The position numbers were made by a program, and so were the translations under genes. The notes under the pieces are model-generated. The model made no database searches and was not told the origin of the DNA. It worked only from the letters and a program-made list of their open reading frames with translations. DNA of 64,000 nucleotides, from positions 118,169,866-118,233,865 of the forward strand of contig OV884011.1 of NCBI GenBank assembly GCA_930367205.1, read 5' to 3'. This document shows positions 47,301 through 58,600 of the stretch, piece by piece (positions within the stretch are counted from its first letter, which is position 1; each line of letters opens with the position of its first letter). Source of the stretch: Acanthosoma haemorrhoidale. Taxonomy: Eukaryota; Arthropoda; Insecta; Hemiptera; Acanthosomatidae.

Positions 47301-48404
47301 TTCACCCTCCTCGATCTCCTTATGGTGAAATAAAGGATCTACAATACTGGGATTATGCTTAATAATTCAAATTATTAGAGGAGTCTTCTTAGCCATCCAT
47401 TATACAGCAAATATTGAAATAGCTTTTAATAGAGTTATTCATGTTTGTTGTGATATTAACAATGGGTGGCTAATTCGATATAATAACAGACCAAATGGAG
47501 AATAGTGAGGGTTTGAGAAAGGAAGTACATTTATGATTATTTGGTAAAGCTTTCCTGCACACTTGTAATCGTGGGTCTTCTTTTTCTAGCAAAAAAGTCA
47601 GCTCAGTCTCTTAGTGAAGGAACTGTAATAAAATTTCTTGTGAAATTTAAAGTTCTAGTGACCAAGTAAATTACTTTTTTTAGATGTACAACAACCAAAG
47701 TTGTTAAGTCTGTTATTTCCAGTTTTGAAGCATTTCTAGAAAAAGCTTCTAGAGTTTGTATCCCAAAAAATCTTTCTATAGGTCTAAGAGGTCAAGATCA
47801 TTTGCATCTCCATGTGTCGTTTATTATTCATGTAAACATCATGATGATTGTAGATTTACTATTTTCACTTGGCAGAATCTTAACTGCATCTAATTAATTT
47901 GTTCAGTTTGAGCTAATATCAAAGTATTTGAATAATAGTTTTAAATTATTATTATTTTTATTGATAATGTAAAGTTCTATTTTTTTTTCAGTGTTCATTT
48001 ATTCAATGCCTGGTTACTCATGCCCTATAAAGGAAAGGATGCTGTATTCCAGCTCTAAAGCGCCCTTTATAGAATCAATTGAATCTATCATAGGAACTAA
48101 AATTGATAAGAAGGTACAGTTTAAAATGTTTTAACATAACTTACTTATCTAGTTACTTCATAGTATAATATATATATATATATATATATACACAATATCT
48201 AGCATAATTACATATACACCAATAAATATGTTTTTTTCCCTTGTGTGTTAACAGATGGAAGTAGATTCAGGCAAAGAAGTCTCTGAAGATTGTCTCCTTG
48301 AAGCGCTGCACCCTCCAGAACCAGAGGTAGCGAAAAAGTTTGATAAGCCAAAAGGACCACCAAATAGAGGAGCGAAGAGGATCACTAAATCCGTGCGGCA
48401 GTAA
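35277..48404 (+). CDS. twf: Twinfilin, full gene span (eight coding exons)
   Basis: Twinfilin binds ADP-actin monomers, caps barbed ends, promotes depolymerisation and binds capping protein and phosphoinositides in the cytoplasm. Eight exons join with matching phases and GT-AG borders into 1002 nt, 333 aa plus stop. The start MSHQTGIK...LKKFF is the conserved twinfilin N-terminus. ADF homology domain 1 (about 4-130) has [30 protein letters not shown] and FGGGHI. The linker has [15 protein letters not shown] homology domain 2 (about 165-300) has [36 protein letters not shown] and [11 protein letters not shown]. The tail [12 protein letters not shown] is the capping-protein motif. Length matches insect homologues. 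The large introns are swollen by transposons. No exon is missing. Confidence 0.97.
35383..35460 (+). CDS. twf: Twinfilin exon 2
   Basis: It encodes [20 protein letters not shown] and KVTIENG, the first helix and strand of ADF-H domain 1. Acceptor tgtttcag, donor AAAATG|gtgaga; phase 1 on both sides. Confidence 0.97.
35534..35645 (+). CDS. twf: Twinfilin exon 3
   Basis: It encodes [20 protein letters not shown] then [17 protein letters not shown]. Acceptor attgtag, donor TGCAG|gtgact, phase 2, completed to R by exon 4. The intron before it is only 73 bp. Confidence 0.97.
37188..37353 (+). CDS. twf: Twinfilin exon 4
   Basis: It encodes [38 protein letters not shown] and [17 protein letters not shown], the actin-binding half of ADF-H domain 1 with the long helix. 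Acceptor ctcctag, donor GCTTTA|gtaagt, phase 0. Confidence 0.97.
38459..38663 (+). CDS. twf: Twinfilin exon 5
   Basis: It encodes the linker ([20 protein letters not shown]) and the start of ADF-H domain 2, ending VNYLRFSI. I prefer the donor ATTG|gtatgt at 38664 over CAG|gttaac at 38639, because VNYLRFSI is conserved in twinfilins and gives the right phase 1 for exon 6. Confidence 0.94.
38935..41190 (-). mobile_element. Jockey-like LINE, 5'-truncated (twinfilin intron 5)
   Basis: On the minus strand, from 41186, the end of ORF1 ([20 protein letters not shown], stop near 40998) is followed by an AP endonuclease: [20 protein letters not shown] and ALITETRL near 40900, GGDFNAKHQ near 40620. 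Reverse transcriptase follows with [12 protein letters not shown] (about 40015-40050), [12 protein letters not shown] (about 39940-39975, active site FADD intact) and [22 protein letters not shown] loses its frame after about 39700. The 3' UTR and A-rich end lie near 38935-39100. Stops and frameshifts in both domains, and deletion between endonuclease and RT, make it inactive. Confidence 0.9.
40998..41186 (-). pseudogene. LINE ORF1 C-terminal remnant
   Basis: This 62-codon frame reads [20 protein letters not shown] and then [20 protein letters not shown]. The proline-serine linker followed by a hydrophobic helix is typical of the end of Jockey-like ORF1. It ends just before the ORF2 endonuclease starts. 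Confidence 0.6.
41359..41502 (+). CDS. twf: Twinfilin exon 6
   Basis: It encodes [20 protein letters not shown] and [20 protein letters not shown] to the phase-1 donor GCGATAG|gtaatt. Acceptor atttttag. ARYHLFRF is a hallmark strand of ADF-H domain 2. Confidence 0.96.
   Translation: MWMKKKFCWIFVKKLKQKSLVQKFLRRLLDTISLGFIMNMEMKTNKR
42034..42653 (+). repeat. Solo LTR, family A copy 4 (twinfilin intron 6)
   Basis: It is 620 bp, starting TGTTGTGATATT and ending CAAAGAACGTAATA. ATAT occurs directly on both sides and may be a 4-bp target duplication. It diverges from copies 1-3 in its first 60 bp and carries partial internal duplication of the AACACAACATTATTC...CTAGTTTTGG block. Confidence 0.82.
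42654..43340. other. Unrecognised block between LTR A copy 4 and the mariner relic
   Basis: It is GC-richer than the intron around it, with minus-strand frames at 43045-42800 ([20 protein letters not shown]) and 43333-43115. I do not recognise either. It may be an old repeat. Confidence 0.3.
43400..44432 (+). pseudogene. Mariner-like transposase relic (DUF4817-type group)
   Basis: Across several frames the + strand reads [20 protein letters not shown] and [20 protein letters not shown] (DNA-binding domain). Then come [32 protein letters not shown] (first catalytic Asp present), [30 protein letters not shown] and [20 protein letters not shown]. The second catalytic Asp, expected in QQDGA, is Tyr (QQYGA). 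The third, expected before LTPLD, is Gly. A segment between the HTH and catalytic domains is missing, and a 30-bp in-frame tandem duplication lies at 44165-44224. It is inactive. I could not define its terminal repeats. Confidence 0.85.
44165..44224 (+). repeat. 30-bp tandem duplication in the mariner relic
   Basis: The unit GTGGGGTTTGACCCCGTTAG... of 30 bp starts at 44165 and again at 44195 without a mismatch, so the protein reads [10 protein letters not shown] twice. It must be younger than most of the decay of this copy. Confidence 0.95.
44913..46491 (-). mobile_element. Tigger/pogo element, complete ends, 1579 bp
   Basis: The ends are CAGTTGAGTACCACTAA on the left and, inverted on the right, CAGTAGAGTCCCGCTAA, the known Tigger terminal repeat pattern. 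TA lies on both sides (44911-44912 and 46492-46493). On the minus strand the transposase relic reads [20 protein letters not shown] and [19 protein letters not shown] (N-terminal HTH), [10 protein letters not shown] near 45600 (LLLDNCPAHP in active copies), [17 protein letters not shown], and the C-terminal [20 protein letters not shown]. There are many stops and part of the CENP-B-type domain and the first catalytic block are lost. It sits in twinfilin intron 6. Confidence 0.9.
46985..47505 (+). pseudogene. Nuclear mitochondrial insert (nd6 end, cytb start)
   Basis: From about 47258 the sequence encodes the cytochrome b N-terminus: [45 protein letters not shown]. This needs the invertebrate mitochondrial code: TGA is Trp in LWWN, AGA is Ser in IISG and AFNS, ATA is Met. 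Just upstream, 47006-47245, the frame [11 protein letters not shown] to [16 protein letters not shown] fits the C-terminal part of nd6, which directly precedes cytb in insect mtDNA. An indel in an A run (about 47248-47258) breaks the cytb start. Cytb ends near 47505. It is non-functional in the nucleus. Confidence 0.85.
47992..48113 (+). CDS. twf: Twinfilin exon 7
   Basis: It encodes [20 protein letters not shown] and [20 protein letters not shown]. The first block is the most conserved segment of ADF-H domain 2. Acceptor after a T run ending tttcag, donor AAGAAG|gtacag, phase 0. Confidence 0.97.
48255..48404 (+). CDS. twf: Twinfilin exon 8 and stop
   Basis: It encodes [49 protein letters not shown] and TAA at 48402-48404. 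The [12 protein letters not shown] tail is the capping-protein-interacting motif. The stop overlaps a possible donor (GGCA|gtaaga), so a further small exon in some transcripts cannot be excluded, but family length favours the stop here. AATAAAT near 48527 may be the poly(A) signal. Confidence 0.95.
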   Translation: MEVDSGKEVSEDCLLEALHPPEPEVAKKFDKPKGPPNRGAKRITKSVRQ

Positions 48405-50820
48405 GATCTTATTTTGATCAAATCATAATTTATTGTCGTCTGTAAGATATTATTTTCATTGTTTATTATGATAATCATATTTCAGTCCAAGAAAAACATT
48501 TAAAATTGCTTCTATTGGTTTTGGTTAATAAATTATAGAATGTAGGGATACTGGAATGAAATCATTTTTTTTTTACTGTAATTGTAAATAGACAAATGTT
48601 TTGGACATACGAACTAGTCATTCCATGAATAATGTATCTTAATTTTAATTTTCTAATAATTGCTTACTTTGTCAGGATTTTGAATCAGTAAACCCCAATC
48701 AACATATCTTTAAATTCATTAACATTAAAAGTATACTGCTGAAGAAAGGAAAAATAGTTCAAAAATAAAAGTAGACCACCTTAAATAATTTTAAATTAAT
48801 AAACATTGAACTTTATGCATTAATTTATTAACTTGTAGTATCCCTACTTATAGGAACCATATATTGTTGCTTTGTGTTTTGCCATGAACTACTAGAGTAT
48901 GACATTGTCAGAAGAAACTTTCTTTTTTGCTTTTTGAAAAGAAACATTGTTTGAGATGTCATAACAAAGTCTAATGGGTAACATAAGTGTAAATTATTTG
49001 AATGAACGTACATTTTATATACTATTTCCTTTAAGTTAACTCCATATTTCTTGGTGATTGTGAAATAAACAGAATAATAGTAGAATAAAGAAGGGGTTTC
49101 ATTGCTTGCTGTGCCCCATTCCCTGATGTGTTGCTGCTTCCAACACTGAAATATCACTGCTTAAAGCATAAATGTTATGAGTATTGGAAGAACAAAAGCA
49201 ACCTTTAGTTGTTATATTGCACTCTCACTACTCTTGAAGAGAAGAAGGGCTTTTATCTGACATATTGCCCTTGATAGCCATGAGTATTATCTATTTTTTT
49301 CAAGCATTTTTTTTAGACTCCTGAAATCTACCAAATAGTTGACCATTTGTGGTGGAAGCCATCATTCAGCATCTTGCTAAGGATGGCCACTTGCTCTAAT
49401 GCCCTACTATTTTCAATGAAGCTAGCCTGAACATTTATTAAAATGCGGTCTCTATTCTTTATTAGTTCAACTTTTGATTACAGTAGCTCGTACCAACGAT
49501 CCGAAATTGTCTTGTTTCACTTATTCTACCTCTGTTCTCTAAACAAAATGTTATCAACATCTTCTTTCCATTTTTGCAATGAATAATTGATTATTTATGT
49601 TAATAATAATTAATGTTTTGTTATATTTCCAATAGGAATCAATTGAATGTTTTTGATCAATAATCAATATTGTTCATCTTAAAAAAAAAGTTTGTTAATT
49701 ATTGCTACTAATGCTGGGATGTTAAAAATAAAAAAGGTTGTCTGATTTAACTGTGATAGTTTGATAATACAAAGTTATAAATAATTCACATAAAAAAATC
49801 TTTTTATCTACACTTGCTTCATAGATAGTAATTTTTGATGAATAGATGCTAATAAATTAATTAAACTTATTGACCGGTTCACATTGGTGGGACTGTCCTG
49901 AAATTTTTTTTAACAAAAAAGTGGCTGAAATTCTTTATAAACTTCATTCAGATTCACTAGGCTCTTGCAGAGAGGTAATTTATCTTCAAAATCAATTTTG
50001 AATTAACACAACTGATGGAAAAATATGCATTGGCAAATAATTGGTAAATCTAATAGTGCTTACCAAGTAATCCATATTGATCATTCAATGCTGATTCTGG
50101 AAACAACTAAGACCATTATACTACACTGGCTAAATTCTTGCGAATTGCATAAAATAAAATATATTGATGCAAATATTCCATCCATGTGAACTGACCTCTT
50201 AATTCATTAAAAAGTTGAAATTTAATTTTCTTTTATATAAGGAAACTAAATTTTTGATAATTTCTAAAATAAGTTTTGTTTTTTTTCTTTTTCCTTTAAT
50301 AATAAATTGAGGTATAGCTAAGCATTTGTTGTTAGCCCTTTAGTAGGTTAAACTTAGCAGTGTAGTTACGTTCCATTGCCCATCTGTGACTATACTAGAG
50401 GTTTCATTAATAAAATAGATGTCTGTAAAACATATATTTTTGGCAATTGATCTGTATATTAATGTAGAAGTAAATGTAAAATTATTTAATATGACTGAAC
50501 ATGTTTTATCTCATAGACTAAATTGCTTTTATTGATAAATGGGTTATATTATTAGAATACCTATATTATTAAGTACAAAGTAAATTTAGGTTTCATAAAT
50601 AGTACAAACCATCAATTTTATAAACTGATTGGTTTAAGAGACAGTTAAGGCTTATATGCTCTAGTGTTGTACTGAAATTCATATCTTTTTTAGCATAGAT
50701 ACTGTTGTTACTAATTGCTTCCCTAATTGTTCACTTCTTCAAACTCATGTTGTAGAATTTTTAAAGTGCTTTGCTTCAAGTTCCAGTCAGATTAGTCATA
50801 ATCTAGAAGGAAGTATATAT
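48405..50820. other. Twinfilin 3' flank, no gene recognised
   Basis: This AT-rich stretch includes the twinfilin 3' UTR. The 109-codon minus-strand frame at 48828-49157 shows no family motif. No mobile element is recognised. Confidence 0.4.
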
Positions 50821-50824
50821 GACA

Positions 50825-51345
50825 GCATGACTTTTGTGGATGACTTCAAATTAACAATCCGAAGTATAGCTGCTCTCCAATCTGGTGCATTATAGTAGAA
50901 AAATAGCTAAAAGAGAGAAGGAAAGATAGCTTCTGTATGTGGCTACTCAATCATTCAAATACCTCGGTTTCTGAGTTAACAACAGAAATTATATTGAAGA
51001 GGAAATAAATACAAGGATAACAGCTGGGAACAGATGCTACTATCCTCTGCAAAAGCTACATGTATATAAAATTATGGCACAAAAACGAAAGCATGGCCAT
51101 TGCTCAAGAGCATCTTATCAATTTACGACACTGAGACAAATTTTCGAGCCATTTTGGGACACAAGAATATGGAGGATAAAGAAGGACAGTGCTGGCATAG
51201 AGACCAGCTAAGGTTGTTGGATGACATAACAGTGGACCTTAGGTGGAGGAGGTCAGAGGATAGAAGATACTTGCTCAAGATCAGTGAACAGTGGTCTAGA
51301 AAGCCCTGGTTCTACATAGACTGTAGTGCCACCATGTGAGTGATT
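50825..51345 (+). pseudogene. RTE-like LINE RT relic
   Basis: The + strand reads DSMTFVDDFKLTIRS and IAALQSG near 50825 (RT active-site block, FVDD), then FKYLGF followed by EEEINTRITAGNRCYYPLQK near 50960-51060. It continues FEPFWDTRIWRIKKDS and WTLGGGGQRIEDT-type residues. This is the RTE-type order (FKYLG...NDIEEEI..RI..GNRCYY.L.K...). Frames shift and stops occur; a part between the two blocks is deleted. Confidence 0.72.
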
Positions 51346-54300
51346 CACTGCAAGTTAATCGAGGTATTTGAGGTGTCTTTGGATCAACAGTTAATGTTTT
51401 GAAAGTAGAAATTAAATAGAAAATTTGATGGCAAATGTTTGATTGTAGATTAGCTATGGCGGATCAGACAAGAGTGGTGAAAGGTGCCATTTGAAGCATT
51501 GTTGGCCTTGTGGGAAAAAAACTAGAAACTAACAAAATTAGTAGATTCCGAGATCTTGGTAGTCAATTAGTAACTTGCAAAACTGTTGGCTTAATGAAAT
51601 TGAATTAAAAAAGGAGAGGTGTGTGTAAGGGCTGTTGTTTTCCACTATAATCCATTTTTGTATGTCTAATGTATGATGAAATAGAAATATTATGGATTGA
51701 CTTCCTCGATCATTAAATTGGTCACCATTTTAGAAAGAATTGAAAATTTCTGGTTCATATTTAACGGGAACTGGAAACTCTAAAAGGAGATTTATTTATT
51801 TAAGTAAATAAGCTGTGGAATATTACACATTATATTTATGATTAGCTACTGTGTTGAAGCTATAGATAAAGGTTAAAAAAAGTTAACATTTTTTTTGTCA
51901 TGACAACCCTTAATAAGAATGTTAGAGGTATATATGTGCATCTTCCTTTGGGTTTTCCAAGGGCAAGCACTGATCTAACTTAAAACCTTATCCCCTCACT
52001 ATGGATGTTGGAACACACTAGTCTACCTTCTAAACAGTAAGTTACTTACTAATATTTGTTAACACTCTTTTTAAATCTTTTCTTTTTTTTCATTTGTTAT
52101 CGTTTTAAAGAAAAAATGTGAAATGCCCATCCTTACTATCGTTCCACACTAAAAGTATACAATGTACTAAATAAAAATGGAATCAACAATTTGTACTCTG
52201 AGTGACTAAAGTATTGTGATTAATGTAAGGAAACAACATTTTTTTATCTCAATAAACATTATTAAATGTTGTTCTTCTTTTCATTTAGTAGCCATAGTTT
52301 TAAATAAAAAAGTTGCATTCTAGAACATATTTATTAATTCCAATTGAGCCCAAAATTTATGATGCTAATCATTGATTGTTACATTGTGACAGTTTTGAGA
52401 AATTTAGTAGATAAGTTTAACTCTTATACAAAAAAAAAAATCGAAATCTTTGTCCGAGACCAAGTTTTGAGCCAACACAAAATGCTAACTTACGAGGTAC
52501 CATTTTTCCCTTTATTTCATTAATTGCTCAATGCAGACTATCAGTACATATTAATTCCTATATCAAGGTTGTTCCATCATTAGAGCTTCTAAGAAAAGAA
52601 ACTTTTACAAAAATGATGCCCAAGTGGAGACGATCCGTGAGAAATATGTATTATAGGAGGAAACCATGTTTAGAAATTTGGGGATACCAAACTAAAACCA
52701 TAAATAATTGCTAAAATCCATATATAGGGGGGAGCTTTGTATACACAAGTTATCAAATAAATGGTCCCTAGGTTTAACCTAGGCCTGATTGTGCTGTTAG
52801 ATAGTTGTGAAATAAAGACTGTTCTAAGAAATGCTTATATTTTTAATGCTGTAGTAAACATTAAATGACAACTTGTAAATGTATGTAGATCACATACACA
52901 ACTATTACTGCAAAAAATAATTTTAGTCACTACTGTGTGAATAATGTGTGTTGCTAATGCTACTGTTCTGTTGCTGACCATGCTTCCAATATATTGATGT
53001 CATGTCCAATATACTACTTTAATGAAATTGCTTAGCTCATATGGTCTGTCACAGGCCATATTTATGCGTCGAAGAATAGAAATTAAATAAATACTCTATA
53101 AGATTATAGATTATAGATCCTCTATAAGTCTCAAACTCGATTGATTACATACAGTTAAATTTATTTTAAATAAACTTAATCAATTTATTTGAAAAACACT
53201 TAGAGAAAAAATAGCAATTTAGTCTATATATTTAACATCGTTAGATTCATATATGACTATTAATTTTTTATATTTTCCATTGTATTATTTTGATGATTTT
53301 GTATTTACTTCAAAATAAAATTAAATCTTATAAACTTCAGTTAATTTCGGAACAGTGGAGGTAATGGTATGTTTAGAATTTTAACCTATTAATTGTTGTT
53401 GTTTTTTGTTTTTGTTTTTTTGCAAGTCGCATAACATAATGAATAAACACTCATTTCAGAAACTGTATGATAAGAATTTTATCGCTTTTTCTTGAAAACA
53501 TTTTCCGCTTCAGATAATATTATTCGAGATTTATTATTATTCAGATAATATTAGAGAAGAGATTTTTAGAATTTACTAAATTCGTCCAAGTATAGACTAA
53601 ATAAAATGTTTTGCTTATAAATAATTTCACTTTTAATATACTTGATGCAATAATGTGAATGAATGTATTAATAAAACTGTGCAATAATAATAACAACTTG
53701 GTTGTATACCATAACTGGAAAAAAGTTATGTTTAAATGTAATTATTGGTCTATATTATTTCTTGTAATTGAGATGTTTGTAGTATTGTAAATCATTATTG
53801 GTTGTTGATAATATAATAGTTATAATGTATTTTCTTTCTTCTAATAAAAATAAAAGAAAATTTGTAGCTTGTTCGTTATTATCCCGAGTTTATTATTTTA
53901 AATACAAATAAATAGTTTTATAAATTATAGATTTTTTATTTCCCTATTTTACTTTATTTTAAATCATTGAACTTTTTTTAATGTCGGTTACTTAGGGCAT
54001 TGTTAGAATTCAATGATTTCTTAAACAAACTGTGTTTTTTTTTCTCTAGCCATTTTAATATTCATTCCAACAGTAAATTGAGTTACATATTTAGTAAAAA
54101 AAAAAATTTTTAAACAATTTATATTTTCACTATAATCTTAACTAATCTAACAGCATTGAAGAAATTTTTCATTTAAGTCAAAATTTATTTTTAGTCTTTA
54201 TTATCCTAAATTGTTTTATAGAAGCTTTTACATCACTATACTGATCCCTGGTTTTATGTGGCTGTCTCATTTACTTTTATTTTATTATGACAAAAATTGA

Positions 54301-55125
54301 TCATGAATTATTTTAATTCCCTGTTAAATATATTTATCATAAACTGATATTGGAACATATTAAATATTTGTATAACACAGTCTTATGCATTGTATTTATT
54401 AATATATATATGATTATAATCTGAAAATATGATTCATTCTGTGACTGGGGAGGGGGGGTTTGGGTTTCCTACCATAGGTTTAGGCAGCCATTGCAACAAA
54501 GAACAAACATGACCAATTAGTCTACATAATGAAGGATGCATGGTGATTGCTAAGATGACATGACCCCTATTATATCTATACCTGCATTTCTATTATATTA
54601 AGAGAAAAAAAATTTAGAAATTACTAGTAACTAGGAGTATTAAATAGGGATATTGATTGACTTCAAATGATATGACAAGCATTAAATAAAATATATCAAT
54701 GTTTCTTTCCCCTATAGATCAAAACATATTCATTTGATTATTTGATAAGAATGTTAACTATTCTATAATCCAAACATGTTCACATATGAGGGAGGAGGCT
54801 GTAGAAAAACCACTAACCTCCACTTTTTCAAATTTCTTCAGAGTAGAAGGAGCAATGGCTTTTCATACTAGGAATCACTTTGAAAGACTCTCCCTCCCCA
54901 TATAATTAATCTTCCAACAGGTCTAATTATTTTTGGCATAACTTCCTCTGATTCTGGCCTTGATAGTTTTTTGGGTTTATTTATTAGATTACTTTTGTTA
55001 TATTTTTCCCATTTATGAGTTACATGCAGATGAAATAGCAGCTTCAGACCTCTTTATATGAATTGAAAAAAAAAGTCACTTACAGTTAACCCAACCAGAA
55101 GCAAGATCGTGCATATAGCTAGGGA
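51346..55125. other. No gene recognised
   Basis: This is a long AT-rich stretch without frames over 60 codons that carry motifs. A G run (GGGGAGGGGGGG) lies near 54448. Sequence at about 54470-54560 is less AT-rich and may be an old repeat. Confidence 0.4.
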
Positions 55126-55129
55126 AGAT

Positions 55130-55640
55130 TAACCATGGTACTTTGCAATGATGAACAGTTAAGTTTGTGGACAGTTATGATTACTTAGGGACAATGATAA
55201 AGAATCAAGCTGGAAGTACTCAATGAAGTTAAAAAAGTCAATAGTATAGTCTACTAGATACCCACAACTCTTAATTTGGAACCAAGAATTGAGTAAAGAG
55301 ACTAAGGGCTGACTTTTGAAGTCTAGTAGGATCTAAAGACTTATCAAATTAAAATATTAGAGGTATTCTAGGAGCAGTGGGAAAAGTTCTGCAAGAACAT
55401 AGTTCCAGTGTTTTGGGCACATCTGCGTCTGCTGAATGGTGCCGGTTGGAAGGCTATATGAAGCATATCCTCAGGGACCATGACCAACTGGCAGGCCATT
55501 ACTGAGATATAATAGAAAGACTTGGGATCAAAGTTGGCAGAAATGAAAAGGAAAACTAGAGAATATGAAGAATAGGAAAGATAGAGATGAGTGACGAAAA
55601 TGCTCTAAGGCTACTCCATTTCTAGTAGCCATCTCCATTG
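55130..55640 (+). pseudogene. RTE-like LINE 3' relic
   Basis: The + strand reads FVDSYDYLGTMI near 55165, a variant of the F.YLG..I block. Near 55410-55520 it shows CFGHICV and YEAYPQGP followed by PTGRPLLRYN and then TWDQSWQ. The order WFGH....RLP..IYEA.P.G.RP.GRPR.RW is common at the C-terminus of RTE-like proteins. Stops are frequent. Confidence 0.55.
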
Positions 55641-55649
55641 GCTTATAAG

Positions 55650-58600
55650 AAGGGAATAGTGCTGCAGGAGGAATCCTAAGAGATTATGGAATAAATTAAT
55701 TATATTGAGTATAAGATTCTACAAATGGCAAATAAACCTTCTGTCTCTTGATTGATGCTCGCAGCAAGATCTGTTCCCTCCCTATTTTCATTTTAGGTAC
55801 CTACAAAGGAGGCAACTTTGTGCTGGCAAACAGAAATAAACGCACAAAGATCTGTTACAATTTCAAAAGAAAAGTGGGCAATGGCATGAGTTCTATCTTC
55901 AAACAAATCTTCTTGGTCAAAACCAACTAAAACCATAAAAAAAGTAGTATATTTAAAAAGGTAGTCTCACCGAGCCAGTCTGCATGCACCCCATTTTAGT
56001 AGGGCTTAGCAACCCACCCAAACAGATAGCTGGCAGGCTCACAAGTAGGGCAATACAGCTAGAAGGGTAAAATATTCTATAACATACATTCTTTAGCAGA
56101 GGTGGGTATTTATAACAAATCTCACGAACATACAAGACCAATTGCCAAAGTAGTTCGTAGGTGGTGATGAGGTGAGGTATTATCACAGTAAATCATTGGC
56201 TGCCACCTTGCAACCTTTCATGTTTTTGGAGATTAGCTGTCTATTCAAGTAGTTCCTCGTGTTTCCTTAGGATGCTGAATAGACCTTAACTAAACCCATC
56301 CTACGTTTAAAAAATCCTTACGGAGACCAGGAATAGTGCAGGCTCCATTGTTTGTAGTCTGTCACACTAACCTCTGCATCGTGGAAATGACTATCTAAAT
56401 AATGCCCAGCTGTAAATGTTAACTCACTATTGTCCATAGGAAAGCCTGTCATAACTATTAGTAATTCAGACCCAGGTTCGTTCCACCACTTTCATAATAC
56501 AAATGGATTTTTTTCTGAGGGGGATGGGTCTGGTTGGTATTCAATCAGTCTTCTGAGAAAAAATGAGTTATTAATTGAATAAAGAAGTTCTGATTCCTTT
56601 CTAGAAAACCCACTTTTAACTGCAAAATCAAATTCCTCCTTTTTTGGATCAGAATCTTGTATAGATCTTATTATACCAATCAAGAATAATTACTAATTCT
56701 ATACTCCTAAATGGGTGGCCGAGAAAGACTGATGTGCATTATTAAGGAATTACAAACTCCAAGTGTCAGACTGTTCACTCAGAGAAACTTTTCCCAAGCA
56801 GTCAGCCCAACAATACACATGTTATGCAGCTGAGGGCAGCACATTTGGAGATGATACACATGCCTATCTTTCTTCTCCCTTCCACCCTCTGAAGTTCTGT
56901 TTTGTTCAGGAAATAGCAGGACCCACGTATATTTTGGGAAATGAAATAACATTTAATCTCCACCGAGTCTAAATTTTCCTATGAAAGTATGGGTTTATTA
57001 TAGTTTTTAGACACTTGATAATTTAAGGGTTCAGCTTTTTGTATTTAAAATATAGAGTTAAAAGACCACACTTCACCTCTTTGATGGTAGAGCCACATTA
57101 ACACATTTGGTCTTGCTGACAATTTGATGGGAAACCAATTGCAATATCGTCATCTTTGGTCCATACTGCATAGAACTGTAGCAGTTGCTGTGTCATCAGA
57201 CCCCCAGTAGATATCCGGTGTGTACGGAATAATTTAGTGAAAACTGGAAAGCTTATTTTTCTATACATATTATATTGTACTAGATTTCATTTTGAATACT
57301 ACACAGAAGTAAACAAAACTCAGATGGTTTTAAATTATATTATATTTTTACAAATTTTCAAGAACAATAAATACTTAATGTTCTATTCTATTGAATTAAT
57401 GGAATTATTAATTAGGAGTTTTCAGATTTCATTCTGTGTTTGTCATTCAATTCTCAAAACTAAATTTGAAGATATATTAGCAATTCCAGTATAATAAAAA
57501 CAGTATAACTTATAATAATGTGAAATATTTTTTTGTTGATTTATTTCTTCTGGTACTGATTGATTCGAATGATGAAATGTTCCAAAAAAGCAATTTTAAA
57601 CCAGCTGGATCATTCTTTGAAATATATTCCCAGTGAAATGTTAACAGTTTTGTCTGCTCTCTCCACATGATGAATGCTCAGCTCTTTCTTTCTCTCCCTC
57701 CTATGTAGGGCAACAATTTTGTCTTTAGCTGGGATTTTCTGAAGCATGACTCGGTTCTTAAATCGCCAGATATATCGATTTATTTTATGTTCTAAATTTG
57801 CTCTTTAATAACTATTAATTATTCTTTTAATATTTGATTATTGACTTATCCTGCCAAATATTCAACAGATAGACCTGTTTGATCAAACTTCTGTTAGTTA
57901 TGCTATCAGTAAATTCATAATAGTACATATTCTTAAGACAGTTTTTCATCAATGATAGAATTAAGATCTGAGATTGTCAAATAACATTTTTAATGCATTA
58001 TCCATTTTATTATTTTGTAATCGAACAATAATATCTGACTGCTTATGATAAATGGTTTCAGGTGCTCTGTTCTCAATTAATGTGGAAGATAAAGCGCTGC
58101 AAAGTTAATTGTATCTAAAGAAAGCTATTTTTATAGAAATATCAGAATGTATATTATATTTAAATAGGATATTTTATTATTCATAAATATGATTGTGAAA
58201 ATAAAATGGAAGAATAATAAAATGTACCAATGTGTTCTTAAGGAATTCTAAATTTTTTTTATTAGTGAGCTAAATTTGAAAGTACAAGTTTATACTGTGA
58301 ATTAATGTTCCTGTTTTATTTTATGTTACTATTCAGGACATATAGATGATCTTAGAAAGTTTCTGTATGTTTGTGCTAAAGTGTTGTTTTAAATATAAAA
58401 TTGGGTTAAAACCCTTTTTGTTAGTCGTGTATTTGTATTGAATCTCAAATATTTTATGGATTTTTAAAGTATTGAAGTTATATTGAATTCTGAGTTTTAT
58501 TATTTGGACTTAATTCTAGCTTTTTTTTTCATTATATCAGTCAAGTATAATGAAGTAGGTTTATGTTCCTAAATTAAACATGTTCCCCATTTTATTTTCA

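Noticed and set aside
48169..48190. (TA)n tract in twinfilin intron 7
   Set aside because: Simple microsatellite next to exon 8 with no sign of function beyond intron sequence.
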